This document shows, in pieces, positions 42,006-49,539 of a stretch of 64,000 bases of DNA (position 1 is the first letter of the stretch; each line of letters opens with the position of its first letter). The stretch comes from JADFUS01 sp964600025. Lineage in GTDB: Bacteria; Bacteroidota; Bacteroidia; Bacteroidales; Rikenellaceae. Location of the stretch: positions 1 through 64,000 of the forward strand of contig CAZRHJ010000005.1 in NCBI GenBank assembly GCA_964600025.1, in the 5' to 3' direction. Below the pieces are notes generated by a model, which was not told where the DNA came from, searched no databases, and saw only the letters and a program-made list of their open reading frames with translations. The translations under genes and the position numbers were made by a program.

Positions 42006-42992
42006 ATGCAAGAGAGTGTTATTAAAGCAGAGGATTTATCCATAGGTTATAAAGTAGGTGGCAAAACTATCAATGTGCTTTATTCTTCGCTCAATTTTGA
42101 ATTGAAAAGCGGAGAACTTACCACACTTATGGGGGTTAATGGTTCGGGTAAATCTACTCTAATCAAAACACTTTGTCGCATAATAAAACCAATTTCTGGC
42201 AGAATATCAATTTGTGGGAAATATATACAAGACTACACTTCCTCTGAACTATCAAAGGTTTTGAGTATTGTGCTTACCGAAAGAGTAGCAGACGGAGGAC
42301 TTACTGCCTATGATGTAGTTTCTTTGGGTAGATATTCTTATACTGGTTTTTTTGGAGGATTGTCTGCCAAGGACAAACAAATTGTAGAACAATCGTTGAA
42401 TGATGTGGGGATTTATCATCTAAAAGATAGAGCTGTTTCGACATTTAGCGATGGTGAGCGTCAGAAAGTTATGATTGCTAAAAGCCTTTGTCAGCAAACA
42501 GACATAGTCATACTTGACGAACCAACTGCATTTTTGGATATTAGTAGTAGAATAGAAATAATGTTGTTGCTTCGTGAACTTGCTCACAAACAAAAACGTG
42601 CTTTTTTGGTTTCATCTCACGATTTAGAATTGTCTTTGCAATACAGCGATTCAATGTGGATAATGGCAAAAGATAAAGGACTTTTTTGTGGACAGACAGA
42701 AGATGTTGTTTTGTCGGGCGATATTACAAAAATCATAGGCGACAACCCTAATTTTGATTTTGATTTGAATACAGGAGTGTTTAGTTCAAATAAATCACAG
42801 ATAGGTGTAGATGTGGAGCTTTGTGGCAAAGAAGTGTTTTGGGTAAAAAACGCACTGCGTCGTGAGGGTTATAATATCTGCGAAAGTGCAGAACTTAAAA
42901 TAATAGTGAATGACTATAATAACATAGTTATTACAAAAAACGGTGTTACAAGCACTGCTAATTCAATTTCTGAAATGATTAAAAAAATATAA
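42006..42992 (+). CDS. FecE/BtuD-type ABC ATPase with a C-terminal extension
   Basis: A 328-residue ATPase. Walker A GVNGSGKS is near 42-49, the signature is FSDGERQK near 144-151 (D in place of G at its third position), and Walker B is VILDEPTAFLD. The domain normally ends near residue 250; here about 75 more residues follow (from DFDLNTGVF to the end), with predicted alternating strands and helices and no membrane segment. The extension may be a ligand-binding or docking domain. It is 2 nt after the permease gene and 3 nt before glmM. Confidence 0.9.
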   Translation: MQESVIKAEDLSIGYKVGGKTINVLYSSLNFELKSGELTTLMGVNGSGKSTLIKTLCRIIKPISGRISICGKYIQDYTSSELSKVLSIVLTERVADGGLTAYDVVSLGRYSYTGFFGGLSAKDKQIVEQSLNDVGIYHLKDRAVSTFSDGERQKVMIAKSLCQQTDIVILDEPTAFLDISSRIEIMLLLRELAHKQKRAFLVSSHDLELSLQYSDSMWIMAKDKGLFCGQTEDVVLSGDITKIIGDNPNFDFDLNTGVFSSNKSQIGVDVELCGKEVFWVKNALRREGYNICESAELKIIVNDYNNIVITKNGVTSTANSISEMIKKI

Positions 42993-42995
42993 ATT

Positions 42996-44378
42996 ATGAC
43001 ATTAATAAAATCAATCTCTGGTATTAGAGGAACTATTGGAGGCGAGATAGGCGAGAACCTTACACCTCTTGATCTTGTGAAATTTATTTCTGCATACAGC
43101 AAATGGTTGCGTGAGAGTAGCGACACTAAACGTCTGAAAGTAGTAGTGGGTCGTGATGCACGAATCTCTGGTGAGATGGTTAATTCTATCGTTGTTGGTA
43201 CGCTTTTGGGCTGTGGAATAGATGTAGTAGATTTGGGTTTGGCAACAACTCCAACTACCGAACTTGCAGTGCAAGGACACTGTGCAGACGGTGGTGTGAT
43301 TCTGACAGCAAGCCATAATCCAAAACAATGGAATGCACTTAAATTATTAAATTCTCGTGGAGAATTCATTAATGATGCTATTGGCAAACAAATTTTGAAA
43401 AATGCAGAAAGTGAGGATTTTACATTCTCGTTTGTAGACGACTTAGGCAAAATTATTTCACGTGAGAGCTATGATGCAAAACATATTCAATCTGTTTTGG
43501 GGCTTAAACTTGTTGATGTAGACGCAGTAAAATCACGAAAACTAAAAGTAGTGGTAGATGGTGTAAACTCAGTGGGTGGAGTAGTTATTCCTGCACTTTT
43601 GAAAGAACTTGGTGTAGAGGTTGTTGAGTTGAACTGTGAGCCAACTGGCGAATTTGCACACAATCCAGAACCTCTTGAAGAAAATCTGCGTGAGACTTGT
43701 CGTGTTGTTCGTGAAAGCAATGCAGATATGGGTATTGTAGTTGATCCAGACGTAGATAGACTTGCTTTGATTAGTGAAGACGGTGTGATGTTTGGCGAAG
43801 AATATACTTTGGTAGCAGTTGCTGACTATGTACTTTCTCTTACAAAAGGTTCTACTGTATCAAATCTTTCGTCTTCACGTGCTTTGCGTGATGTTACTCA
43901 AAAACACGCTTGTACTTACTCTGCATCTGCTGTTGGAGAGGTGAATGTAGTGGAAGAGATGAAACGTACAAATGCTATTATTGGTGGCGAGGGTAATGGA
44001 GGAATTATCTACCCAGAGAGCCATTATGGTCGAGATAGTTTGGTAGGTGTTGGATTGTTTTTGACTGCTTATGTGTATAGTGGCAAAAAAATGTCGGAGT
44101 TCAAACAAACATTTCCTCAATACGTGATTAGCAAAAACAAAATTCAATTAACTCCATCTATAAATGTAGATTTAATTTTGAGCGAAGTTGCAAAACAATA
44201 TAGCAACGAAAACGTTAATACTATCGACGGTGTGAAGATTGATTTTGAGGAAGGTTGGGTACATTTACGCAAAAGTAACACAGAACCAATTATTCGTGTT
44301 TATAGCGAAAGTAAATCCGAAGAAATGGCTAATGAACTTGCTCAAAATATTATAAATACAATCAATTCAATGATTTAA
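42996..44378 (+). CDS. glmM: Phosphoglucosamine mutase
   Basis: A 460-residue alpha-D-phosphohexomutase that converts glucosamine 6-phosphate to the 1-phosphate for UDP-GlcNAc and cell-wall synthesis. The phosphoserine is Ser106 in TASHNP. The metal loop is DPDVDR near 246-251, the sugar loop GEGNGG near 326-331, and the phosphate loop RKSNTEPIIRV near 427. The opening KSISGIRGTIGG is typical of the Bacteroidetes enzyme. Phosphomannomutase activity cannot be excluded. It follows an ABC importer gene by 3 nt, an unusual linkage. Confidence 0.88.
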   Translation: MTLIKSISGIRGTIGGEIGENLTPLDLVKFISAYSKWLRESSDTKRLKVVVGRDARISGEMVNSIVVGTLLGCGIDVVDLGLATTPTTELAVQGHCADGGVILTASHNPKQWNALKLLNSRGEFINDAIGKQILKNAESEDFTFSFVDDLGKIISRESYDAKHIQSVLGLKLVDVDAVKSRKLKVVVDGVNSVGGVVIPALLKELGVEVVELNCEPTGEFAHNPEPLEENLRETCRVVRESNADMGIVVDPDVDRLALISEDGVMFGEEYTLVAVADYVLSLTKGSTVSNLSSSRALRDVTQKHACTYSASAVGEVNVVEEMKRTNAIIGGEGNGGIIYPESHYGRDSLVGVGLFLTAYVYSGKKMSEFKQTFPQYVISKNKIQLTPSINVDLILSEVAKQYSNENVNTIDGVKIDFEEGWVHLRKSNTEPIIRVYSESKSEEMANELAQNIINTINSMI

Positions 44379-44382
44379 GTAT

Positions 44383-44709
44383 ATGTGGCAAAAAGAAATT
44401 GACTGTGCAATTACTGTATGTGATTTGCAAGGTAAAATCTTGTCTATGAACGATAAGTCAAAACTGACTTTTCAGAAATATGGCGAAGATATAATTGGCA
44501 GAAATCTAAAAGAGTTTCACGGCGAGAAAGCTTGGAACAAAATTTGTGAAATGATTAGTAATGGTAGTGAAAATCACTATACAATTACCAAAAATGGAGT
44601 TAAAAAGATTATTCATCAAAAACCTTGGTACGAGAATGGCGAAATTGCAGGTTTGGTGGAGTTTTCTTTTGTAATTCCAATGGATATGCAACATTTTAAT
44701 AGAGATTAA
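44383..44709 (+). CDS. Single PAS-domain protein
   Basis: A 108-residue cytoplasmic protein that is essentially one PAS domain: AITVCDLQGKILSMNDKSKLTF and GEDIIGRNLKEFHG at 9-46, then YTITKNGVKKIIHQKPWYENGEIAGLVEFSF for the last strands. No output domain is attached. The ligand (haem, flavin or a small molecule) is unknown. It sits 4 nt after glmM and 3 nt before the rhodanese lipoprotein gene, so it belongs to the same transcript. Confidence 0.85.
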   Translation: MWQKEIDCAITVCDLQGKILSMNDKSKLTFQKYGEDIIGRNLKEFHGEKAWNKICEMISNGSENHYTITKNGVKKIIHQKPWYENGEIAGLVEFSFVIPMDMQHFNRD

Positions 44710-44712
44710 TAT

Positions 44713-45162
44713 ATGAGAACTTTTTTAATTGCAACAATTTTTGTTATGTTATTTGGTTTTAGTGCTTGTGTTAATAATGGCATTAAAACAGTAACTGCAA
44801 TACAAGCTAATGAAATTATTAAAACCGATTCTAATGCAGTTTTGATTGATGTAAGAACAGTAGGCGAATATGCAAAAAAACATATCGAAAATTCTGTTAA
44901 TATTCCAGCATTTCAGTTGGAGGTAGGCTCTTGGGTCGAAGAACCTGAGTTTCTAAACATAATTGACAAACAGTACCGTTCAACAAACAAAACATTGTAT
45001 TTGATTTGTAAAGGAGGTAATCGCAGTTTTAATGCAACCAAACTACTTATCGAAAGAGGTTGGGACAAAAACCGTGTTATAAGCGTAGCAAAAGGTATTG
45101 ATTTTGATGGAGGTTGGGAAGATTCCAACTTACCTATTGTTAAATCCGAAAACGAAGAATAA
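44713..45162 (+). CDS. Rhodanese-like lipoprotein
   Basis: A 149-residue lipoprotein. The signal peptide ends FSAC with lipidated Cys19. One rhodanese domain follows (about 28-145): LIDVRTVGEYAKKHIENSVNI, then the active loop C99-K-G-G-N-R104-S. It would carry a persulfide or act as a sulfur/redox sensor at the membrane's outer face. It is the last gene of the importer-glmM-PAS run; a repeat copy follows. Confidence 0.88.
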   Translation: MRTFLIATIFVMLFGFSACVNNGIKTVTAIQANEIIKTDSNAVLIDVRTVGEYAKKHIENSVNIPAFQLEVGSWVEEPEFLNIIDKQYRSTNKTLYLICKGGNRSFNATKLLIERGWDKNRVISVAKGIDFDGGWEDSNLPIVKSENEE

Positions 45163-45175
45163 TAAATAATAGTAC

Positions 45176-45416
45176 TGTCCGCTAAAAACTAAACTCGCCT
45201 ATTTTGTATATTTTGCCGATGCTTTACTTTACGTACGCCAGTACGCTACGTTATATATGCAAAATATCTTAAAATATCCGAGTTTATTTGGAACTTGTAT
45301 GATTTCGGAAAGATAAAAATTTTAAAAATCAATTTTCAAGACACCTACAAATAAAAATATTGTAATGGATTATTACTTAATCCATTACAATGATTTTTGA
45401 AATTTTTTACCGAACA
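45176..45416 (+). repeat. Long copy of the dispersed palindromic element (241 bp)
   Basis: Left end ACTGTCCGCTAAAAACTAAACTCG; right end TTTTTTACCGAACAGT. The internal pairs are changed together compared with the 33741 copy: ATATTTTGC pairs with GCAAAATAT where the other has CTATTTCGC and GCAAAATAG. It carries an extra 65-bp block near the right end with its own hairpin. It occupies the 272-bp gap between the rhodanese gene and upp. Confidence 0.82.
45359..45391. repeat. Perfect 14-bp hairpin inside the long element copy
   Basis: ATTGTAATGGATTA, a 5-nt loop, then TAATCCATTACAAT. The right arm also appears at positions 26-40 of the window start, which shows it is part of a sub-family of the element. 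It has no T-run, so it is unlikely to be a classic terminator. Confidence 0.75.
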
Positions 45417-45434
45417 GTAATAAATAAATAAGAA

Positions 45435-46094
45435 ATGGAGTTAAAAGTTATTAATGAAGAAAACAGTCTTGTAAGTGTTTATTTGCGAGAGCTAAGAGAT
45501 GTAAATGTACAAACTGACAGATTGCGTTTTCGCAAAAATTTAGAGAGAATTGGGTCTATTATGGCTTACGAGATTAGTAAGTCTTTGGAGTATGAAAATA
45601 TAAATATCACAACTCCAATTTCAGATACAGAGGTTTCTGTAATTAAGGATAGAGTTGTTTTGTCAACTATTTTGAGAGCAGGTATTCCTTTTCACGATGG
45701 ATTTTTAGAGTTTTTTGACAAATCGGAGTGTTCGTTTATTTCTGCACACAGAGTAGAGAAAGAAAATTGTGATGAAATTTCAATCGAAGTAAACTATGCT
45801 ACAACTCCATCTTTGGAGGGTAAGGTATTGATTATCATTGATACAATGTTGGCAACGGGTATTTCTATCTTACATAGTTTGCAGAAAATTATTGAGATTG
45901 GTGGTATGCCTCGTCATATTCATTTTGCATCTGTTTTTGCTGCACCAGAAGGTTTGGAGTATATCAAACAAAATATAGGTTTGGAAAACTGTACATTTTG
46001 GACTGCCACATTAGACAAAGGCCTTACTCCTAAGTTCTATATCAACCCGGGATTGGGTGATGCTGGGGATTTAGCTTACGGCAAAAAAATATAA
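45435..46094 (+). CDS. upp: Uracil phosphoribosyltransferase
   Basis: A 219-residue salvage enzyme forming UMP from uracil and PRPP. The PRPP loop is IIDTMLATGIS near 135-145, the RAGIPFHDGFLEFF segment is near 80, and the uracil site is in GLGDAGDLAYG at the C-terminus. The sequence is of the divergent Bacteroidetes form (DRLRFRKNLERIG at the N-terminus). A repeat copy lies in its upstream region. It converges on the aldehyde dehydrogenase gene with only 12 bp between stops. Confidence 0.94.
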   Translation: MELKVINEENSLVSVYLRELRDVNVQTDRLRFRKNLERIGSIMAYEISKSLEYENINITTPISDTEVSVIKDRVVLSTILRAGIPFHDGFLEFFDKSECSFISAHRVEKENCDEISIEVNYATTPSLEGKVLIIIDTMLATGISILHSLQKIIEIGGMPRHIHFASVFAAPEGLEYIKQNIGLENCTFWTATLDKGLTPKFYINPGLGDAGDLAYGKKI

Positions 46095-46106
46095 TAATTA
46101 ATATAT

Positions 46107-47441
46107 TTAACGTTTAAGTATCCTCTTTATGAAATCTGAGATTTTATAAGGAGGATATTTCATTTTTAAGTCAATTAATTTTGAACTTATCGCAATGGTT
46201 TTGTAGTGAGTAAAAGTATCGAAACTAAATTTTCCGTGATACGAACCAATACCGCTATTGCCCACACCTCCAAATGGTAGTTTTGAGTTAGTTATTTGTA
46301 TAATGGTGTCGTTAATGGCTACCGAGCCTGATTGTGTATTTTGGATAACTATTTTTGATTCTTCTTGTGTGCCAAAGAAATATAATGCTAATGGTTTTTC
46401 TCGTTCAGTTACAAAATCTATTGCCTCCCGAATATCCGACACTTCAATAATTGGCAGTATTGGTGCAAATATTTCTTCTTGCATAATTCTGCTATTTGTA
46501 TCCTTAATATCTATTATTGTTGGGCTAAGAGAGTTTTTTTCATTGTCAAAATACCCTCCATAAATTATATTTTCTCCTCTACATAATTCTTTCAATCGCT
46601 TGAAAGCTGTTTCGTTAATAATTTTTGGATAAGTTTCTTTTGTGCTGAATTGCTCAAAATAAAACATTAATCTATCTACAAATTCTTTCTTGATTTGTTT
46701 GTCTATAAGTATATAATCTGGGGCAACACAAGTTTGTCCAGCGTTTAATATTTTGCCCCAAGCTATTCGTTTGGCACTTAGTTCAATGTTGCAGTTACGT
46801 GAAACGATAACAGGCGATTTTCCACCCAATTCCAGAGTTAGAGGAGTGAGATACTGTGAGGCTTTTAGCATAATTTGTTTGCCAAGATAACTACTGCCAG
46901 TAAAAAATATATAATCCCATTTACGTTCAAAAAGTTCTTTGTTTGTGTCAATTCCTCCCTCATATACAAGCACATCGTTTTCATTAAAACTTTTTTCTAA
47001 AATCTTGCGGATAACTTTGTTTGATTCTATCGCATATTCGGATAGTTTTAGAACTATGCAATTACCGCTTGCATAAGCTCCAATCAATGGCAATAAAGCC
47101 AACTGAAAGGGGTAATTCCACGGCGAAACTATCAATACCTGACCGTAAGCCTGAGCAGTGATTTTGAATTTTGTGCCAAAAGTTGATAGGGTAGTACCTA
47201 TATTTTTGGACTTAGACCATTTCCTTAAATTTTTTAAAAATAGATTTATTTCAGAATTTATTATCATAACTTCTGACAAAAAACTTTCTCCTTCGCTTTT
47301 GTTCAAATCGCTTTTGAGAGCTGAATATATCTCACTTTCATACTCCAAAATGTTTTTTTGAAGTCTTTTAAGACCATCAATTTTGGAGTTAATATCCGAG
47401 TTAAAATTGAAATTATTTTTTTGTATATCTATTTTTTGCAT
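46107..47441 (-). CDS. Aldehyde dehydrogenase (class 3-like)
   Basis: A 444-residue NAD(P)+-dependent aldehyde dehydrogenase. VLIVSPWNYPFQLAL near 102-116 and FTGSSYLGKQI near 178-188 form the coenzyme site. The general-base Glu is in LELGGKSP, and the catalytic Cys in NAGQTCVAPDY near 235-245. Its short length and C-terminal FIKRILKR tail fit class 3 fatty-aldehyde-type enzymes, which can be membrane associated. It lies 3 nt after the porin gene and is likely co-transcribed with it. Confidence 0.92.
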   Translation of the reverse strand: MQKIDIQKNNFNFNSDINSKIDGLKRLQKNILEYESEIYSALKSDLNKSEGESFLSEVMIINSEINLFLKNLRKWSKSKNIGTTLSTFGTKFKITAQAYGQVLIVSPWNYPFQLALLPLIGAYASGNCIVLKLSEYAIESNKVIRKILEKSFNENDVLVYEGGIDTNKELFERKWDYIFFTGSSYLGKQIMLKASQYLTPLTLELGGKSPVIVSRNCNIELSAKRIAWGKILNAGQTCVAPDYILIDKQIKKEFVDRLMFYFEQFSTKETYPKIINETAFKRLKELCRGENIIYGGYFDNEKNSLSPTIIDIKDTNSRIMQEEIFAPILPIIEVSDIREAIDFVTEREKPLALYFFGTQEESKIVIQNTQSGSVAINDTIIQITNSKLPFGGVGNSGIGSYHGKFSFDTFTHYKTIAISSKLIDLKMKYPPYKISDFIKRILKR

Positions 47442-47444
47442 CTT

Positions 47445-48749
47445 TTAGAATTTATACAAAATCTGAGTACAGATTCTGTGTGCAGTTTGACAATTATTAT
47501 CAACGTTTGTTCTCGAACCCCAGTTGTATTCCAAACCTATTTCGAGTGAAGGAGTAGGGGTGTAGCATAATGTAGCAGACAAATAATTACCTTTTTTGTA
47601 AATATAATCTATGTTTTTAATATTTGGAATAAACATTTGAGCTTGTGAAAAAATAAAACTACTCAAAAATTTCTTAGATATTTTGTAGTCTGCACCTATG
47701 TGCCAACCGAGCATTCCGCTCGTTTGCATTGTTGTTTCGAAAGAAGGAATTAAGTCCAAGCCACCCATCTGAAAATCTTGTAGATATTTGCCTATTCCAT
47801 TACCATATACTGTTCCGTGATATAAGCTTAATCCTTTTGCAATAGCTTGACGACCTGTTAATTGTACTCCCCACGCAAATTCTGTTTTGTTCTTGTCAGA
47901 CATAGAATTATAATAAGTCAGTCCTCTGAAAACACTACTAAATCTCAGGTAATTTTTTGCATCTTCATTGAAATTATATATGAGTGTAAGAGGAATATCT
48001 GGTATGCGTTGGGTAGCAGCCTCAGTTTTGCCTTCCACAAATGTAGCTTTAACTTTTGGGTATTCGATAGCCATACCCACTACTATTCTTTTTCCTATTT
48101 TGTGAGAATATGCAAGCATCATTTCACGTGTATAAGAATAGCCATTAGCACCTTGTGGGTCGATAGAATATGGTACTGCGTAGGCATCAGAGAAAAAACT
48201 TACATTTTGACCAATCAAAAAACCATAATATTTTACATAGGCTTTTCTAAGTCTAATAGTAGCACCATTACCAGCAAAGTCCATTTCTATATATGCGTCA
48301 AATCCTTTTAATTTTTTGTTGGTAGCCAAAAATCTAAAAAATAAACGAGTATATTTTACGTCCATTATGAATTTCTGGTCGTTTTTGGCACTTGGTGTCA
48401 TAGGAATCAAGAAAGGTACAAAACCAGATAAATCTTTGTCGTTTCTAATACCATAGCCAGTGTGCATTTTAATCTGTCCTCCAATACCCATCAAGAAATT
48501 ATTGTTTGTTCCCGTGATAATAAATCGTGGAGGAGTTACCTCTTGGAAACCTTTTGGCATTGTACGTTTGAAATAGTCAATGAAAATGGAAGTTGAATCA
48601 TTTTTGAAACCAACGTTTAAATCTTTTTTTCCACTTAAATAATCTCCTGCACTTGTTTTGTTCTCTTTTTTATTTTGAGCATAGGTGTAGTTACCAGAAA
48701 ATATGAATGTAATGGCAACTAATATATAACATATGTAGTATTTTTTCAT
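47445..48749 (-). CDS. DcaP-like outer-membrane porin
   Basis: A 434-residue exported protein. The signal peptide covers about 1-24 (ends YTYAQ). Alternating hydrophobic/hydrophilic strands run throughout, and the protein ends in an aromatic residue (ILYKF), as outer-membrane beta-barrels do. GGQIKMHTGYG, LFFRFLATNKKL and AYVKYYGFLIGQNVSFFSD fit the DcaP porin family. It may pass organic acids or similar solutes. The aldehyde dehydrogenase gene follows in the same operon. Confidence 0.8.
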   Translation of the reverse strand: MKKYYICYILVAITFIFSGNYTYAQNKKENKTSAGDYLSGKKDLNVGFKNDSTSIFIDYFKRTMPKGFQEVTPPRFIITGTNNNFLMGIGGQIKMHTGYGIRNDKDLSGFVPFLIPMTPSAKNDQKFIMDVKYTRLFFRFLATNKKLKGFDAYIEMDFAGNGATIRLRKAYVKYYGFLIGQNVSFFSDAYAVPYSIDPQGANGYSYTREMMLAYSHKIGKRIVVGMAIEYPKVKATFVEGKTEAATQRIPDIPLTLIYNFNEDAKNYLRFSSVFRGLTYYNSMSDKNKTEFAWGVQLTGRQAIAKGLSLYHGTVYGNGIGKYLQDFQMGGLDLIPSFETTMQTSGMLGWHIGADYKISKKFLSSFIFSQAQMFIPNIKNIDYIYKKGNYLSATLCYTPTPSLEIGLEYNWGSRTNVDNNCQTAHRICTQILYKF

Positions 48750-48770
48750 AATAGTGTGTTTTTGTTACTA

Positions 48771-48778
48771 CAAATATA
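48771..48778 (-). promoter_or_regulatory. -7 box of the porin operon
   Basis: The minus-strand sequence TATATTTG is 21 nt before the start codon. No clear -33 box is present. Confidence 0.4.
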
Positions 48779-48804
48779 GTTATTTATTCTTAAAAAGAAT
48801 AAAA

Positions 48805-48824
48805 AAAGAGCCTTTTGGCTCTTT
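48805..48824 (-). terminator. Terminator of the ppa gene
   Basis: AAAGAGCC-TTTT-GGCTCTTT, an 8-bp stem with a T run on the minus strand. Confidence 0.8.
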
Positions 48825-48844
48825 AAATACAAAAATCTTCAAAA

Positions 48845-49513
48845 TTACATCTTTCCAAAAACTCTATCCAAATTAAATTTAGAATTATAGTCTTGTGCAG
48901 CTGCGTTAATAACCTCTTTTGCTGTTTCTGCACCATAAACCTCTGGGATTGAGCATTTAGGTTCGCTTCTATCTCCTGGAATTTCTTTGTAAGTCAAGAA
49001 ATAGTGTCTAAGTCTGTTTACTACCAACTCTGGAAGTTCAGAGATATCTTTGTAGCAACCATAAACAGCATCGTTTTCTAATACTGCAATAATTTTGTCG
49101 TCGGCATCGCTACGGTCAAGCATTCGAAATCCTCCAATAGGTCTTGATTTTACGAGAATATCACCGTGAACAATGTTTTTCTCTGTAAGAACGCAAATAT
49201 CAAGAGGGTCTCCATCACCAACAATATCATTTCTGTTTAAAGATTTGTTTGATAGTTCTGCAACGTTTTTACCGCAATAAGTTTGTGGAATAAATCCGTA
49301 AAGTGCAGGAAGTAGGTTTGAATATTTCTGAGGTCTATCCAGAATCAAATAACCTGATTGTTTATCTACTTCGTATTTTACTGCGTCGTTGGTTACCATC
49401 TCTATGAAACTGATAACTAAATCGGGGGCATTTTCTCCAATATCAACTCCGTGCCAAGGGTGAGATTTGTATCTCAAACCCATCAATCTGCCCATATCCA
49501 TTGTATATGACAT
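48845..49513 (-). CDS. ppa: Inorganic pyrophosphatase
   Basis: A 222-residue class I pyrophosphatase that removes PPi and so drives biosynthetic reactions. The metal-binding motif is GDGDPLDICVL near 99-109, with RPIGGFRMLDRSDADDKIIAVLENDAVY near 122-149. Its length is greater than the E. coli enzyme (about 175) but normal for Bacteroidetes. It lies 26 bp downstream of ftsI on the same strand and may be transcribed with it; a terminator follows. Confidence 0.95.
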   Translation of the reverse strand: MSYTMDMGRLMGLRYKSHPWHGVDIGENAPDLVISFIEMVTNDAVKYEVDKQSGYLILDRPQKYSNLLPALYGFIPQTYCGKNVAELSNKSLNRNDIVGDGDPLDICVLTEKNIVHGDILVKSRPIGGFRMLDRSDADDKIIAVLENDAVYGCYKDISELPELVVNRLRHYFLTYKEIPGDRSEPKCSIPEVYGAETAKEVINAAAQDYNSKFNLDRVFGKM

Positions 49514-49539
49514 AAAAAAAATTGTTTGTTATAATTTAA

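Noticed and set aside
46095..46106. Missing terminator between upp and the aldehyde dehydrogenase gene as evidence of antisense control
   Set aside because: The 12-bp gap shows no hairpin, but converging genes without a terminator are common and nothing else supports regulation.
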